Under the pieces are notes generated by a model. It was given only the letters and a program-made list of their open reading frames with translations. It did no database searches and was not told the origin of the DNA. A stretch of DNA of 9,018 nt, from NCBI GenBank assembly GCA_023411225.1, contig JAEYPA010000008.1:1-9018 (forward strand), read 5' to 3'. How positions within the stretch are numbered: the stretch's first letter is position 1; each line of letters begins with the position of its first letter. Below are positions 1-7,355 of this stretch, one piece after another. This DNA is from Bacillota bacterium. GTDB lineage: Bacteria; Bacillota; Clostridia; Lachnospirales; Lachnospiraceae. A program made the translations under genes and the position numbers.

Positions 1-1
1 T

Positions 2-718
2 AACTGTTTAGTTTATGACGTAGTATTAAAAAAGCAAATAGAAAATAAATTTGCTCTTAGTCAACATGCCCTATTAAACCTACGAAATGAAGAGCTAAAA
101 AAGACTTGTTTTATCCCCTTACTAGACAGTAATTCTCCACATGAAAGTGGTAATTATGTTTCCAGGTTACTTGTACAACAAGGTCTCATTTCACCTTCTC
201 AGTCGTTATTTTTAGATAATTTACCATCTAGTGTAGAATTAAATCATTTCTCTCGTATTGTAGTTGTTGATGACTGTGTAGGCAGTGGAGATCAGCTTAG
301 TGATTTCTGGGATTTTACAACAATTAGTGATAATGGTCATGATATATTGTTGAGTGATTTTTGTCAAAATAATGGTATTCAAGCGAATTATCTGACCTTA
401 TTTGGATACGAAAAAAGTGTACAAGCACTAACAAAAAATTATCCACAACTCAACATAACATGTGTTCGAAACCTTAGTGATAAGCAAAAAGTGTTTAGTA
501 ATAATTCATATATATGGATAAATTCAGATGAAAAGGAGAAGGCTTTGTCTTTATTTATGGAATTGACAAATAATATTGGCATTCCTTTATATGGTTACAA
601 GCAACTTGACTTTGCCTTTATTATGCATCAGACTATTCCTGATTGGTCACTTCCTATCTTTTGGAAGGAAAACTCTGACTGGCATCTTTTAATGAGGAGG
701 AAAAATTCTAATGATTAA
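2..718 (+). CDS. Phosphoribosyltransferase-fold protein of a predicted conflict system (5' partial)
   Basis: The frame is open from base 2 to a TAA at 716-718, giving 238 residues with the N-terminus beyond the window. Bases 257-295 encode IVVVDDCVGSGDQ: a hydrophobic strand, two acidic residues and a Gly/Ser-rich loop, the layout of the PRPP-binding loop of type I phosphoribosyltransferases. The loop reads GSGD rather than the common TGxT, as I recall from PRTase-like domains in predicted bacterial defence operons (PRTase-CE type). An upstream SPHESG segment (about 137-154) may be another ligand loop. The ATG at 347 is not a credible start because it removes the motif. No signal peptide or membrane segment is visible. 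The stop overlaps the next start by 8 nt, so the two genes are probably translationally coupled. The fold call is fairly secure; catalysis and substrate are unknown, and the domain may only sense a nucleotide. Confidence 0.75.
   Translation, partial: NCLVYDVVLKKQIENKFALSQHALLNLRNEELKKTCFIPLLDSNSPHESGNYVSRLLVQQGLISPSQSLFLDNLPSSVELNHFSRIVVVDDCVGSGDQLSDFWDFTTISDNGHDILLSDFCQNNGIQANYLTLFGYEKSVQALTKNYPQLNITCVRNLSDKQKVFSNNSYIWINSDEKEKALSLFMELTNNIGIPLYGYKQLDFAFIMHQTIPDWSLPIFWKENSDWHLLMRRKNSND
694..700 (+). promoter_or_regulatory. Ribosome binding site of the ATPase gene
   Basis: GAGGAGG lies 10 nt before the ATG at 711, inside the last codons of the upstream gene. It fixes the ATPase start and supports co-translation with the upstream gene. 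Confidence 0.8.
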
Positions 719-2648
719 TCAATACAATCCTTTTAGAGCAAATCGTGCTGAGCAAATGACAGACTTATGGAAATACTATGTTCCATTTCCTGGGCTTGAC
801 GAAACTGGGAAACCACTGGTTGTTCAAGGTGGAAGAGGTAGTGGAAAAACTATGTTTTTTCAATGCAATTCATGGCGGCAAAGATATTCACAGATTGAAA
901 AAGATAAAAAACCTATTACAGCTCTTTTTGAAGACTATGACTTTATTGGTATATATTATAGAGTTGATACCACTTTTGTATCCTCTATGTGTAACCGAGA
1001 AGAAAAGCAGTGGAATCCAGTTTTTGAAACATATTTATCCATTTGTATATTACAAGATGTTTTGGATTTATTGATTTGCCTAAATAATAAAATTACTATT
1101 AGTAAAACTGAATCTGAAAAGTTTTGTGAAACTTTTTCCAAAAAATTCAATTCAAGTAGAACTATACATGATTTGTGTAGTTTTCGTGCTGAAACAGAGT
1201 CCTATCTAGATATAATTGAGGATAAAATAAATGGAATTGATGACAAAAGTAATACTAGTTTGAGATGGGTAAATGCACATAGGATAATTAACGATATATG
1301 TAACACATTTAATCACTTATTACAAAAAGATCTTTTATTTAAAATATTTATTGATGAATATGAAACACTACAAGAATACCAGCAAAGAATTGTTAATACC
1401 CTCATAAAACATAGTTCTTTACCAGTAGTATTCAATATAGGTTTACGACCTCATGGAATGAAAACGAATGAAACAATTTCTAATACAGAGACGATTGAAG
1501 CACCTCATGATTATGAGTCATTAACTTTAGGCATTGATTCGAGTTCATATCTAGATATATTAAAAAAAATTTGTCAAAAAAGAATTGCATTAGGAAAAGA
1601 ACAAAACAAAATACCGTCTACGGCTTCAGAAGATATTGAGTATTACCTAGGAACATATTCAATCGAATATGAACTTAAACAAATACAAAAGACTTCTAGC
1701 AAAATTCAATACTTAGATGATTTGAAAGAACTAATTGAATCCATGGGTAAAGAGCAAGGATTATCAAAAGAACAAATTGCAACGTATAACCAGGTTTTAG
1801 GTAAAGAAGCTCCTTTACTAAATTCGAGATTGCATTATGCTCTTTTATGTAGAAAAACAGCATATACTCCATCTATTCAACGATTATATGATGAATATAT
1901 CTCTAATAGCCAAAAATATAATGACTGGATGCATAATAGGAAATTAGGTATAGTGTTTTTACTATGTAAAGATTTCAAAAGAGATAAATTATATTATGGT
2001 TTTGACGTATTTGCATCTCTTTCCTCAAATATAGTAAGATATTTTCTTGAGTTATGTGAACAGGTATTTCGTTTAGCGTTTTTAGATGGATACAACTGGG
2101 ATTCTATGATTGCCCCAACTATGCAGTCAGAGGCTGCTCGATATGTCAGTGAATACAAAATTTTAGATATTGCAGGTTATGAACCTTATGGTAATGAGTT
2201 AAGACTTTTTGTGCAATATTTGGGACAAATATTTTATAAATTACATACATCCAAAAATAATACATTAGGTGAACCTGAACCAAATCACTTTAATACAAAA
2301 GATTTATCATTACCTGATAATTCACGACAAATTATATCTTCAGCCGTTATGTGGAATGTTTTGCAGGAAGGTGAACCTACTAAACGTAAGCAATCCAAAT
2401 TATCACCCGAAACTGTAGATTATTATTTAAACAAAATATACGTTCCATACTTCGGTATATCCTATCGAAATCAAAGGAAAATTCAAATTGATGTTGATAT
2501 CTTAAACAAATTATTGAGTGGGCAAGAAGACGAAGCAAAAAAGGGGTTTAGAAAATATTTCAGAATACCAATTGAAGAACCAATCACAAATAATAATACG
2601 TCTCATCAAATGACAATTTTTGATTTTGATCAAGGAGGCCAATTATGA
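711..2648 (+). CDS. ORC/CDC6-like P-loop (AAA+) ATPase of the conflict operon
   Basis: Cytosolic ATPase of 645 residues. Walker A is GGRGSGKT at residues 40-47, directly after the strand PLVVQ. Walker B is IFIDEYE with D215-E216. The strand PVVFNIG follows with N242 at the sensor-1 position, and R246 in GLRPHG is a possible arginine finger or sensor. The first ~250 residues therefore form a complete AAA+/STAND-type core. The 170-residue spacing between Walker A and B is long and includes a helical insert. The C-terminal ~390 residues are mostly helical and match no domain I can name. The N-terminal NPFRANRAEQ followed by a P-loop resembles the ORC-CDC6-like ATPases found in predicted defence operons beside PRTase-fold proteins. 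Likely role (inference): ATP-dependent DNA engagement or signal switch that controls the partner proteins. It ends in a 4-nt ATGA overlap with the next gene. Confidence 0.8.
   Translation: MINQYNPFRANRAEQMTDLWKYYVPFPGLDETGKPLVVQGGRGSGKTMFFQCNSWRQRYSQIEKDKKPITALFEDYDFIGIYYRVDTTFVSSMCNREEKQWNPVFETYLSICILQDVLDLLICLNNKITISKTESEKFCETFSKKFNSSRTIHDLCSFRAETESYLDIIEDKINGIDDKSNTSLRWVNAHRIINDICNTFNHLLQKDLLFKIFIDEYETLQEYQQRIVNTLIKHSSLPVVFNIGLRPHGMKTNETISNTETIEAPHDYESLTLGIDSSSYLDILKKICQKRIALGKEQNKIPSTASEDIEYYLGTYSIEYELKQIQKTSSKIQYLDDLKELIESMGKEQGLSKEQIATYNQVLGKEAPLLNSRLHYALLCRKTAYTPSIQRLYDEYISNSQKYNDWMHNRKLGIVFLLCKDFKRDKLYYGFDVFASLSSNIVRYFLELCEQVFRLAFLDGYNWDSMIAPTMQSEAARYVSEYKILDIAGYEPYGNELRLFVQYLGQIFYKLHTSKNNTLGEPEPNHFNTKDLSLPDNSRQIISSAVMWNVLQEGEPTKRKQSKLSPETVDYYLNKIYVPYFGISYRNQRKIQIDVDILNKLLSGQEDEAKKGFRKYFRIPIEEPITNNNTSHQMTIFDFDQGGQL
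2632..2638 (+). promoter_or_regulatory. Ribosome binding site of the 304-residue protein
   Basis: AAGGAGG ends 6 nt before the ATG at 2645. It lies within the ATPase coding sequence, and the start overlaps the ATPase stop as ATGA, a standard coupling arrangement. Confidence 0.8.
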
Positions 2649-3559
2649 TACAAGAAGAATATTCATATGAAGATATTGAGGATTATTTATCTGATAATAT
2701 TGATTTATTGATTGTAGGGAAACCTAATGATGATGAAAGAAGTAATTTCTTTTTTAATCGTTGGACAGAAAAAAGGAAAGCAATTTTAATGCTATATAGA
2801 ATTCATGATGGAAATGTATATTTAAATTATATTAATAATATGGGCTCCACATCCAACAAAATAATAGATTTGTGTTACAGACTACCAATAGTATTACGCT
2901 CCTTTTGTTTGAATGAAAAAAACGTACTTCTTGATATGTCAAGCCTAGATCATGTATTAATCATGTTTTTAACAAAGCAACTATTGACATCCACTATACC
3001 CAAAACCTTATTTGCATCTTATATTCGTCCATACAAATATTGCAACCAAACAGGAAATATAGGGTTTTCACTCTGTAATCAAGTAAATGCCGTAAACTCT
3101 GTTCCTGGTTTTTCAAAACGAGAGTGCGAGCAACAAACTCTATGTTCATTTTTAGGTTTTGAAGGCATACGTTTAAAAAGCATATTAGAATCTGTACATA
3201 ATATTAATAAATTTTTACCTTTTGTTGCCTTTCCATCTGGAGAACCACAATGGTATAACGTTACGATGTGGAATAGTATGGATACTTTACAAAGCGAAAA
3301 TATGGATTTTGCCATACGAAAGTGTTATTCTGAAAGTGTATTTGAGGCTTATCAATTATTAAGTAAAAATATATCTGAAGATGAAAAAGTAGTTCTTGCC
3401 CCTCTTGGCACACGACCACATTCGATGGCATGCGCTATATTTGCATGCAAACATCATAACACAAGGATAATTTATGACTATGTAACAGAGAGTCCTCATA
3501 GAACTCAAGGGATTTCAAAAATAACCATTTATCATCTATCTGGGTTTTTAAATACATAG
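2645..3559 (+). CDS. Conserved-looking protein of unknown function in the conflict operon
   Basis: 304 residues, no signal peptide or membrane span; I do not recognise a named family. The sequence alternates hydrophobic strands and helices, suggesting an alpha/beta fold. Features that look constrained are a strand-end acidic motif VLLDMS (D97), FLGFEGIR (169-176) followed by a helix, PFVAFPSGEPQW, and a C-terminal block VVLAPLGTRPHSM (249-261). The latter is followed by the strand IIYDY and SPHRTQGISKITIYHLSGF at the end. A strand, a GTRPH turn and a helix is typical of a Rossmann-like ligand site, so a nucleotide-sensing or -processing domain is possible, but this is inference. The gene is embedded between the ATPase (4-nt overlap) and the methyltransferase (21-nt gap), so it is probably an integral component of the system rather than a passenger. 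Length and intact frame argue against decay. Confidence 0.75.
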   Translation: MIQEEYSYEDIEDYLSDNIDLLIVGKPNDDERSNFFFNRWTEKRKAILMLYRIHDGNVYLNYINNMGSTSNKIIDLCYRLPIVLRSFCLNEKNVLLDMSSLDHVLIMFLTKQLLTSTIPKTLFASYIRPYKYCNQTGNIGFSLCNQVNAVNSVPGFSKRECEQQTLCSFLGFEGIRLKSILESVHNINKFLPFVAFPSGEPQWYNVTMWNSMDTLQSENMDFAIRKCYSESVFEAYQLLSKNISEDEKVVLAPLGTRPHSMACAIFACKHHNTRIIYDYVTESPHRTQGISKITIYHLSGFLNT

Positions 3560-3564
3560 GAATC

Positions 3565-3573
3565 AGAAAGGAG
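3565..3573 (+). promoter_or_regulatory. Ribosome binding site deciding a TTG start
   Basis: AGAAAGGAG sits 7 nt before a TTG at 3581. No ATG lies at a suitable distance, and the next residues DYSKFYTPP match the conserved N-terminus of adenine methyltransferases, so TTG is the start. Confidence 0.75.
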
Positions 3574-3580
3574 TATTATA

Positions 3581-4657
3581 TTGGACTATAGCAAATTCTA
3601 TACTCCCCCCCATATTGCTTCACTATTAATTGAACAAATAAAAATAAATGCTCCAGAAAAAATCATTGATATTTGTTGCGGAAGCGGGAATCTTTTACAT
3701 GAAGCAAATAAAAAATGGAAAAAAGCTAGACTAATAGGCATTGATATTAAAGAGCATCACTTAACAAATATAGACTGCATAAAAATGGATGGACGAAAAT
3801 ATGCTATTGAACATAATAATGAATATTCTCTTGTTGTAGCAAATCCACCTTTTGATCATTTAGAAAAGAGATGTGAATATCCAGAACTATATAAACTACT
3901 GCCTTCAAAATATACTACTTCACGATTAGAGATAGAAATGCTGGCAGCAAATCTTTCATTACTTAATGATGATGGAACTCTTTTAATTATTATGCCAAGT
4001 ACTTTCGTAAATGCAGTTACTCATAGAAAAATACGTAAGTATTTAGGAAATAATTATTATATCCAAAAAATAATAAAATTACCTCTAAGCACATTTGGTA
4101 CTTCTAATATAAACAGTTATGCTTTAATAATAAAAAAAGGCTTCCAAAAAAAAAGGTATACACAATACTATACTGTTACTTCCTATGGTAATATATCAAA
4201 ATTATATAATATAAGCCCTTCACGAATAAAAGCGGGGTGTTGGGAAAAGGATGATTTTGACACTAATGAATATGAAAATATACAACTAGATATTAAACGA
4301 GGTAATCTTTCAAGTAGTTCGTTTAATAGTTCTGGTACACCTATTCTTCATACCGCAAAAAATGATTTACACTGGCAACCATCAACCAGATATACTCTTA
4401 TAGAAAACTCAAAAGGCGTATATGCAGAAAAAGGAGACATCATAGTAAGTAGAGTCGGCAAATCCGCTGGAAAATGGTTTTTATATGCTGGGCATCGTAT
4501 ACAAATATCTGACTGTCTATTTTGTATAAAAGATCCTTCAAGAAATATTTACAAAACAATTCAAGGAAAAAATTATTCATTACCATTAAAAGGAGTAGCT
4601 ACTCGCTATATCACTATAGCCGATTTTAAAAGATGGTATTTATCATTATTGAAGTAA
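3581..4657 (+). CDS. Compact N6-adenine DNA methyltransferase with C-terminal TRD-like domain
   Basis: 358 residues starting at TTG. Motif X-like FYTPPHIA (6-13), the SAM-binding motif I IDICCGSGN (29-37), acidic motif II D55 in IGIDI, and the catalytic motif IV ANPPF (87-91) occur in gamma-class order, predicting transfer of a methyl group from SAM to adenine N6. From about residue 230 the protein resembles a target-recognition half-domain of type I/IIG enzymes: GTPILH, GDIIVSRVGKSAGK (285-298), IQISDCLF (307-314) and a closing KGVATRYIT followed by a helix. It thus seems to carry its own DNA specificity, in a far shorter chain than HsdM plus HsdS or PglX. No nuclease domain is present here or in its neighbours. 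Plausible roles are self-marking for the operon or part of an incomplete restriction-like system. Methyltransferase call is firm; TRD call is moderate. Confidence 0.88.
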   Translation: MDYSKFYTPPHIASLLIEQIKINAPEKIIDICCGSGNLLHEANKKWKKARLIGIDIKEHHLTNIDCIKMDGRKYAIEHNNEYSLVVANPPFDHLEKRCEYPELYKLLPSKYTTSRLEIEMLAANLSLLNDDGTLLIIMPSTFVNAVTHRKIRKYLGNNYYIQKIIKLPLSTFGTSNINSYALIIKKGFQKKRYTQYYTVTSYGNISKLYNISPSRIKAGCWEKDDFDTNEYENIQLDIKRGNLSSSSFNSSGTPILHTAKNDLHWQPSTRYTLIENSKGVYAEKGDIIVSRVGKSAGKWFLYAGHRIQISDCLFCIKDPSRNIYKTIQGKNYSLPLKGVATRYITIADFKRWYLSLLK

Positions 4658-4755
4658 AATGCCCACAAATATAGTATAGTTGATTACAAACATATAAAAC
4701 CAATTTTAATAATAATGGATATAGATTTAAAAATTTTTGTATGTACTGCTTCGAA

Positions 4756-4786
4756 GAGAATATATATTTCATATATTCTCCCTTTT
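4756..4786 (+). terminator. AT-rich hairpin, possible weak terminator
   Basis: Perfect 10-bp inverted repeat GAGAATATAT / ATATATTCTC (4756-4765 and 4771-4780) with a 5-nt loop, followed by CCTTTT. The stem is weak in G-C pairs, so it may be a poor terminator or a binding site. It lies about 100 nt after the operon stop. Confidence 0.35.
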
Positions 4787-4874
4787 GCCGCGTTATCTAC
4801 TTCTAAAAGCTAAAATAATATATTTCTTCCATTATTTACATGAAATGGTACAAATACTTATCCTCCCCTTTTTT

Positions 4875-4908
4875 AAAGCCCTTCCTGCATCCCCAGGAAG
4901 GGCTTTTT
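4875..4908 (+). terminator. Rho-independent terminator between convergent genes
   Basis: Perfect 12-bp arms AAAGCCCTTCCT (4875-4886) and AGGAAGGGCTTT (4895-4906), loop GCATCCCC, then a run of five T (4904-4908). The T-run favours the + strand, ending the four-gene operon. It also starts 6 nt past the stop of the opposite DUF5131 gene and probably serves that transcript too, with a shorter U tail. Confidence 0.85.
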
Positions 4909-4914
4909 CATGTA

Positions 4915-5649
4915 CTATCTCTCATGTTTCCCATCGTAATTGATTCCTGCTTTTCTTGCCTGAATCATCTGATCTTTCCGCTTAATCTGATATATCTTAT
5001 TTCCTTTTTTAAAATTGGCGCCAGTCTGTTTAAAATAAAAGGGCACATTATATTTTACACACTGTTCCATGGTTTGAAGAATCCAGGCATAGTCGCAAAC
5101 CCTAGCATTTTCTCCAGATTCGCCGCCACAGGACACCAACTCAATCTGTCCTGACTGCAGATATTGCTCAATGTTAATCGCCTCCAACATTGGTTCATGA
5201 ATAATCGTCTTATGTTTTATCGGAGCCTCAAGAAAGATGGGCAACCTATAATCAGCTCTTTTCTGATCTTCACAGGTACACATAATACTGACATTATCAT
5301 ATCCATCCCCCCAATCCTTTGGTATACACTCCATGAAGCGATCAATTCGTTTTGTAATAATAACAAAGTTAAGATCCCTACGACATCGTATCATCTGCCA
5401 AGCCTCCGTTCTCCATTGGTCGGCTTCCTCGATGAAAAAATCAGAAGTCAAACAAGTATAGACCGGTTCTTTGTCTGACTGTAGCTTATATTCATTGTTA
5501 CGACTTCTCTTTATTGGCAGTTCAAAGTTGGCTGTTTTAGTGACGATACTGCTATCTTTCCCAAACTCTTCATCACGCCGGTAAACATAGCAGTGATAAC
5601 AGCCTGGGCTAATTTTCTTGCATCCATGCCATGGATTCCAGGTTGCCAT
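4915..5649 (-). CDS. DUF5131 family (phage Gp37/Gp68-like) three-cysteine protein
   Basis: 244 residues from the preferred ATG at 5649. The N-terminus reads TWNPWHGCKKISPGCYHCY, the hallmark of the DUF5131/Gp37-Gp68 family: Cys-x6-Cys-x2-Cys, which may hold an iron-sulfur cluster as in radical-SAM-like proteins, although the spacing is not the canonical CxxxCxxC. Other family-like blocks are VYTCLTSDFF, NFVIITKR, NVSIMCTCEDQ, IIHEPML and CGGESGENAR, consistent with a TIM-barrel-like fold, and PFYFKQTGAN near the end. Family function is not established; members occur in phages and bacteria. A frame-consistent ATG 30 nt upstream (5679) has no ribosome site and lies close to or before the likely transcription start, whereas GGAGA 8 nt before 5649 fits well. 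The gene follows the membrane protein with no terminator in between, so readthrough is also possible. Confidence 0.82.
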   Translation of the reverse strand: MATWNPWHGCKKISPGCYHCYVYRRDEEFGKDSSIVTKTANFELPIKRSRNNEYKLQSDKEPVYTCLTSDFFIEEADQWRTEAWQMIRCRRDLNFVIITKRIDRFMECIPKDWGDGYDNVSIMCTCEDQKRADYRLPIFLEAPIKHKTIIHEPMLEAINIEQYLQSGQIELVSCGGESGENARVCDYAWILQTMEQCVKYNVPFYFKQTGANFKKGNKIYQIKRKDQMIQARKAGINYDGKHER

Positions 5650-5681
5650 TAAACCATCTCCATTTCGCTTTTCTTCCATAA

Positions 5682-5690
5682 ATTATATCA
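5682..5690 (-). promoter_or_regulatory. Extended -10 promoter for the DUF5131 gene
   Basis: The minus strand reads TGATATAAT, an extended -10 (TGnTATAAT) with a perfect hexamer. No good -35 is present, which extended -10 promoters tolerate. Initiation would fall near 5675, downstream of the ATG at 5679 and upstream of the one at 5649, supporting the shorter protein. Confidence 0.5.
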
Positions 5691-5728
5691 TATAATGATA
5701 CAGCTAGCAGAAATAGTTCTAAGACAAA

Positions 5729-7201
5729 TTATTTCTTCTTATCGAATTCTAAATTAAAAACGTAATCATCATCCAGACACATATCAGCATAATCAATCAC
5801 CATCGGGTATCCATTTTCTTTGGCATACTCTATGAGCTCTTGGTTTAATGTCGCATCAAATATAAATCTATCCTTATCACCTAACTGATTAGGAGCTCTA
5901 TCCTCATCCACAACATTATCCCTTGATTGACCACATGTATAAGAGTCACCTTCATTTAAATAATCAATATGCATAAAAACATCGTTAACTATCTTTCTCT
6001 TTTCACTTTCATTCGGTGTAAAGTATAAGGTTAAGGTGTCCTCTTTACTTATCTCTACTTTATCCAATTTGATATGAGCTAGGCCCAAATTTATGTCTTT
6101 ATCTAGGGTAAGGCTTTCCCCTTCTTTCAGATAAGGTATGGTAAATTGATTATTCACCATTGGTTCACAAGTGATGTACGGAACCACCAAGTTTGCTTTT
6201 TTCATACCCTCCGGAATATTGAAGGTATAGTAAGGTGCTTTTCTCATATCTTTTTCGTCATCTTCATCAGGTTTCCCGTAGAAAGTATACTTTTTCCCTC
6301 CACTGGCATAGATTCTTCCTTGGTCTGTCTCTAAATAAACATCCTTATAAGAAGTACAAGGGTCTGCGTCTTTAAGTCCATATGGTAATGGTGATTGGTT
6401 CACATTGTACATATAAACCGTCAGCACTCCATTTTCCAAAAAGGATTCTGTCGTATAGCCGATACCGTTATGGGAGACGATTTCGCCATAAGAGTTGGCA
6501 TGCATACATTTTTCCAATTGATACTTTACATTTAGTTCTTCATATTCCATCTTATAATTCGTATCTGGACTAATGGTTACATCTGATAGTTTATACTCAT
6601 ATGTCCCATTCAGTGCGATATGATTGCCTTCATTCTTTTTGGCTGTAATCTTTTGAGCCGTACGTTCACATTCCTTATCATTGGCATATAAAGCAATCTT
6701 AGGCTCTCCCTCTATCTCATAGGATTTTTCCATTCCTGTAATCATCCATGACAAGGTAAGGGTATCGCCAATGACATAAGAGTTGGTCACTAGTATCTGA
6801 CATTTTCCATTATCTACACACAGTTCATCTGGAGTGTAGGTAAAAAAATAGTCGCATTTTGAGAGATCCACAGTATTATCTGGATTATAATAACCCGGTC
6901 CTCTTTTCTCTACCATCCCATATCCTTGTATATAGGTAACAACCTGATGAAAAGCATTTACGATACTCTCATTATTATAAAGCACTACCCCCACTACAAT
7001 GGCAACCATGGCTGCAATTCCTACAAGCTTGCGACTTAACACTTTCCCATGAGGCTTCCTGCCTGTATCTGTCTTTATTGGTAAAAATCCTGCTTTTCTC
7101 ATTGTCTTTTCATGAATACGATTGATGATTTCCTGATCCACCTCCATAATAGATTCACTGGACAGGTCAGCAATGCAATCTTCTTTACTATTTCGTTCCA
7201 T
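5729..7201 (-). CDS. Single-pass membrane protein resembling DUF4179/anti-sigma proteins
   Basis: 490 residues from ATG 7201. A cytoplasmic N-terminus of ~58 residues with the helix VDQEIINRIHEKTMRKAG precedes one membrane span (about residues 59-75, KLVGIAAMVAIVVGVVLY). The remaining ~410 residues are extracytoplasmic and rich in beta strands, beginning with IVNAFHQVVTYIQGYGMVE, a pattern I associate with clostridial DUF4179-like proteins that often follow an ECF sigma gene and act as membrane-bound anti-sigma or signal sensors. A TTG two codons upstream (7207) is also in frame, but GGGAGG at 7211-7216 is only 3 nt from it and 9 nt from the ATG, so the ATG is preferred. No sigma gene is present in the ~420 nt upstream; the insertion sequence occupies that side. 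Membrane topology is clear; the regulatory role is inferred. Confidence 0.65.
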   Translation of the reverse strand: MERNSKEDCIADLSSESIMEVDQEIINRIHEKTMRKAGFLPIKTDTGRKPHGKVLSRKLVGIAAMVAIVVGVVLYNNESIVNAFHQVVTYIQGYGMVEKRGPGYYNPDNTVDLSKCDYFFTYTPDELCVDNGKCQILVTNSYVIGDTLTLSWMITGMEKSYEIEGEPKIALYANDKECERTAQKITAKKNEGNHIALNGTYEYKLSDVTISPDTNYKMEYEELNVKYQLEKCMHANSYGEIVSHNGIGYTTESFLENGVLTVYMYNVNQSPLPYGLKDADPCTSYKDVYLETDQGRIYASGGKKYTFYGKPDEDDEKDMRKAPYYTFNIPEGMKKANLVVPYITCEPMVNNQFTIPYLKEGESLTLDKDINLGLAHIKLDKVEISKEDTLTLYFTPNESEKRKIVNDVFMHIDYLNEGDSYTCGQSRDNVVDEDRAPNQLGDKDRFIFDATLNQELIEYAKENGYPMVIDYADMCLDDDYVFNLEFDKKK

Positions 7202-7344
7202 ATTCAATCGCCTCCCATAATAATCTTTATTTTTCTCTTGTTAACTCGCTTTTTCTCACTTTTTTAACTTTTCATAGTAAAGCTCTCTTAGTCGATGCCA
7301 TTCCCCTTGGCCTCAAATTCTGGATATACAGTGATTTAGGGTAC
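7202..7344. other. Leader of the membrane-protein gene, host side of the insertion sequence
   Basis: Contains the GGGAGG ribosome site (7211-7216, - strand) and otherwise AT-rich sequence. On the minus strand a short open stretch of 18 codons ends LRELYYEKLKK at a TGA (7256-7258). It could be the tail of a broken upstream gene, but it is too short to identify. I see no convincing promoter. Confidence 0.4.
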
Positions 7345-7355
7345 ACTTAACAAGA
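7345..7355 (+). repeat. Direct repeat, left copy, at the insertion sequence end
   Basis: ACTTAACAAGA, matching 10 of 11 bases with 8999-9009 in the same orientation. It marks the presumed end of the element downstream of the transposase. Confidence 0.5.

Larger units (their letters stand above)
4658..4914. other. Intergenic gap between convergent genes
   Basis: 257 nt of very AT-rich DNA between the methyltransferase and the DUF5131 gene, which point towards each other. It holds the two hairpins listed separately and no credible gene. Short open frames here lack ribosome sites and run into the opposite-strand gene. Confidence 0.7.

Noticed and set aside
347..718. ATG at 347 as the start of a 123-residue gene
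   Set aside because: The same frame is open to the window edge, and the PRPP-loop motif lies upstream of this ATG. There is no ribosome site before it.
4737..5154. Two short + strand open frames across the terminator
   Set aside because: They overlap the terminator and the opposite-strand DUF5131 gene, have no ribosome site, and read as low-complexity hydrophobic sequence.
7256..7312. Minus-strand fragment ending LRELYYEKLKK as a sigma-factor tail
   Set aside because: Only 18 codons are open, and another frame of the same stretch looks equally protein-like, so no identity can be supported.
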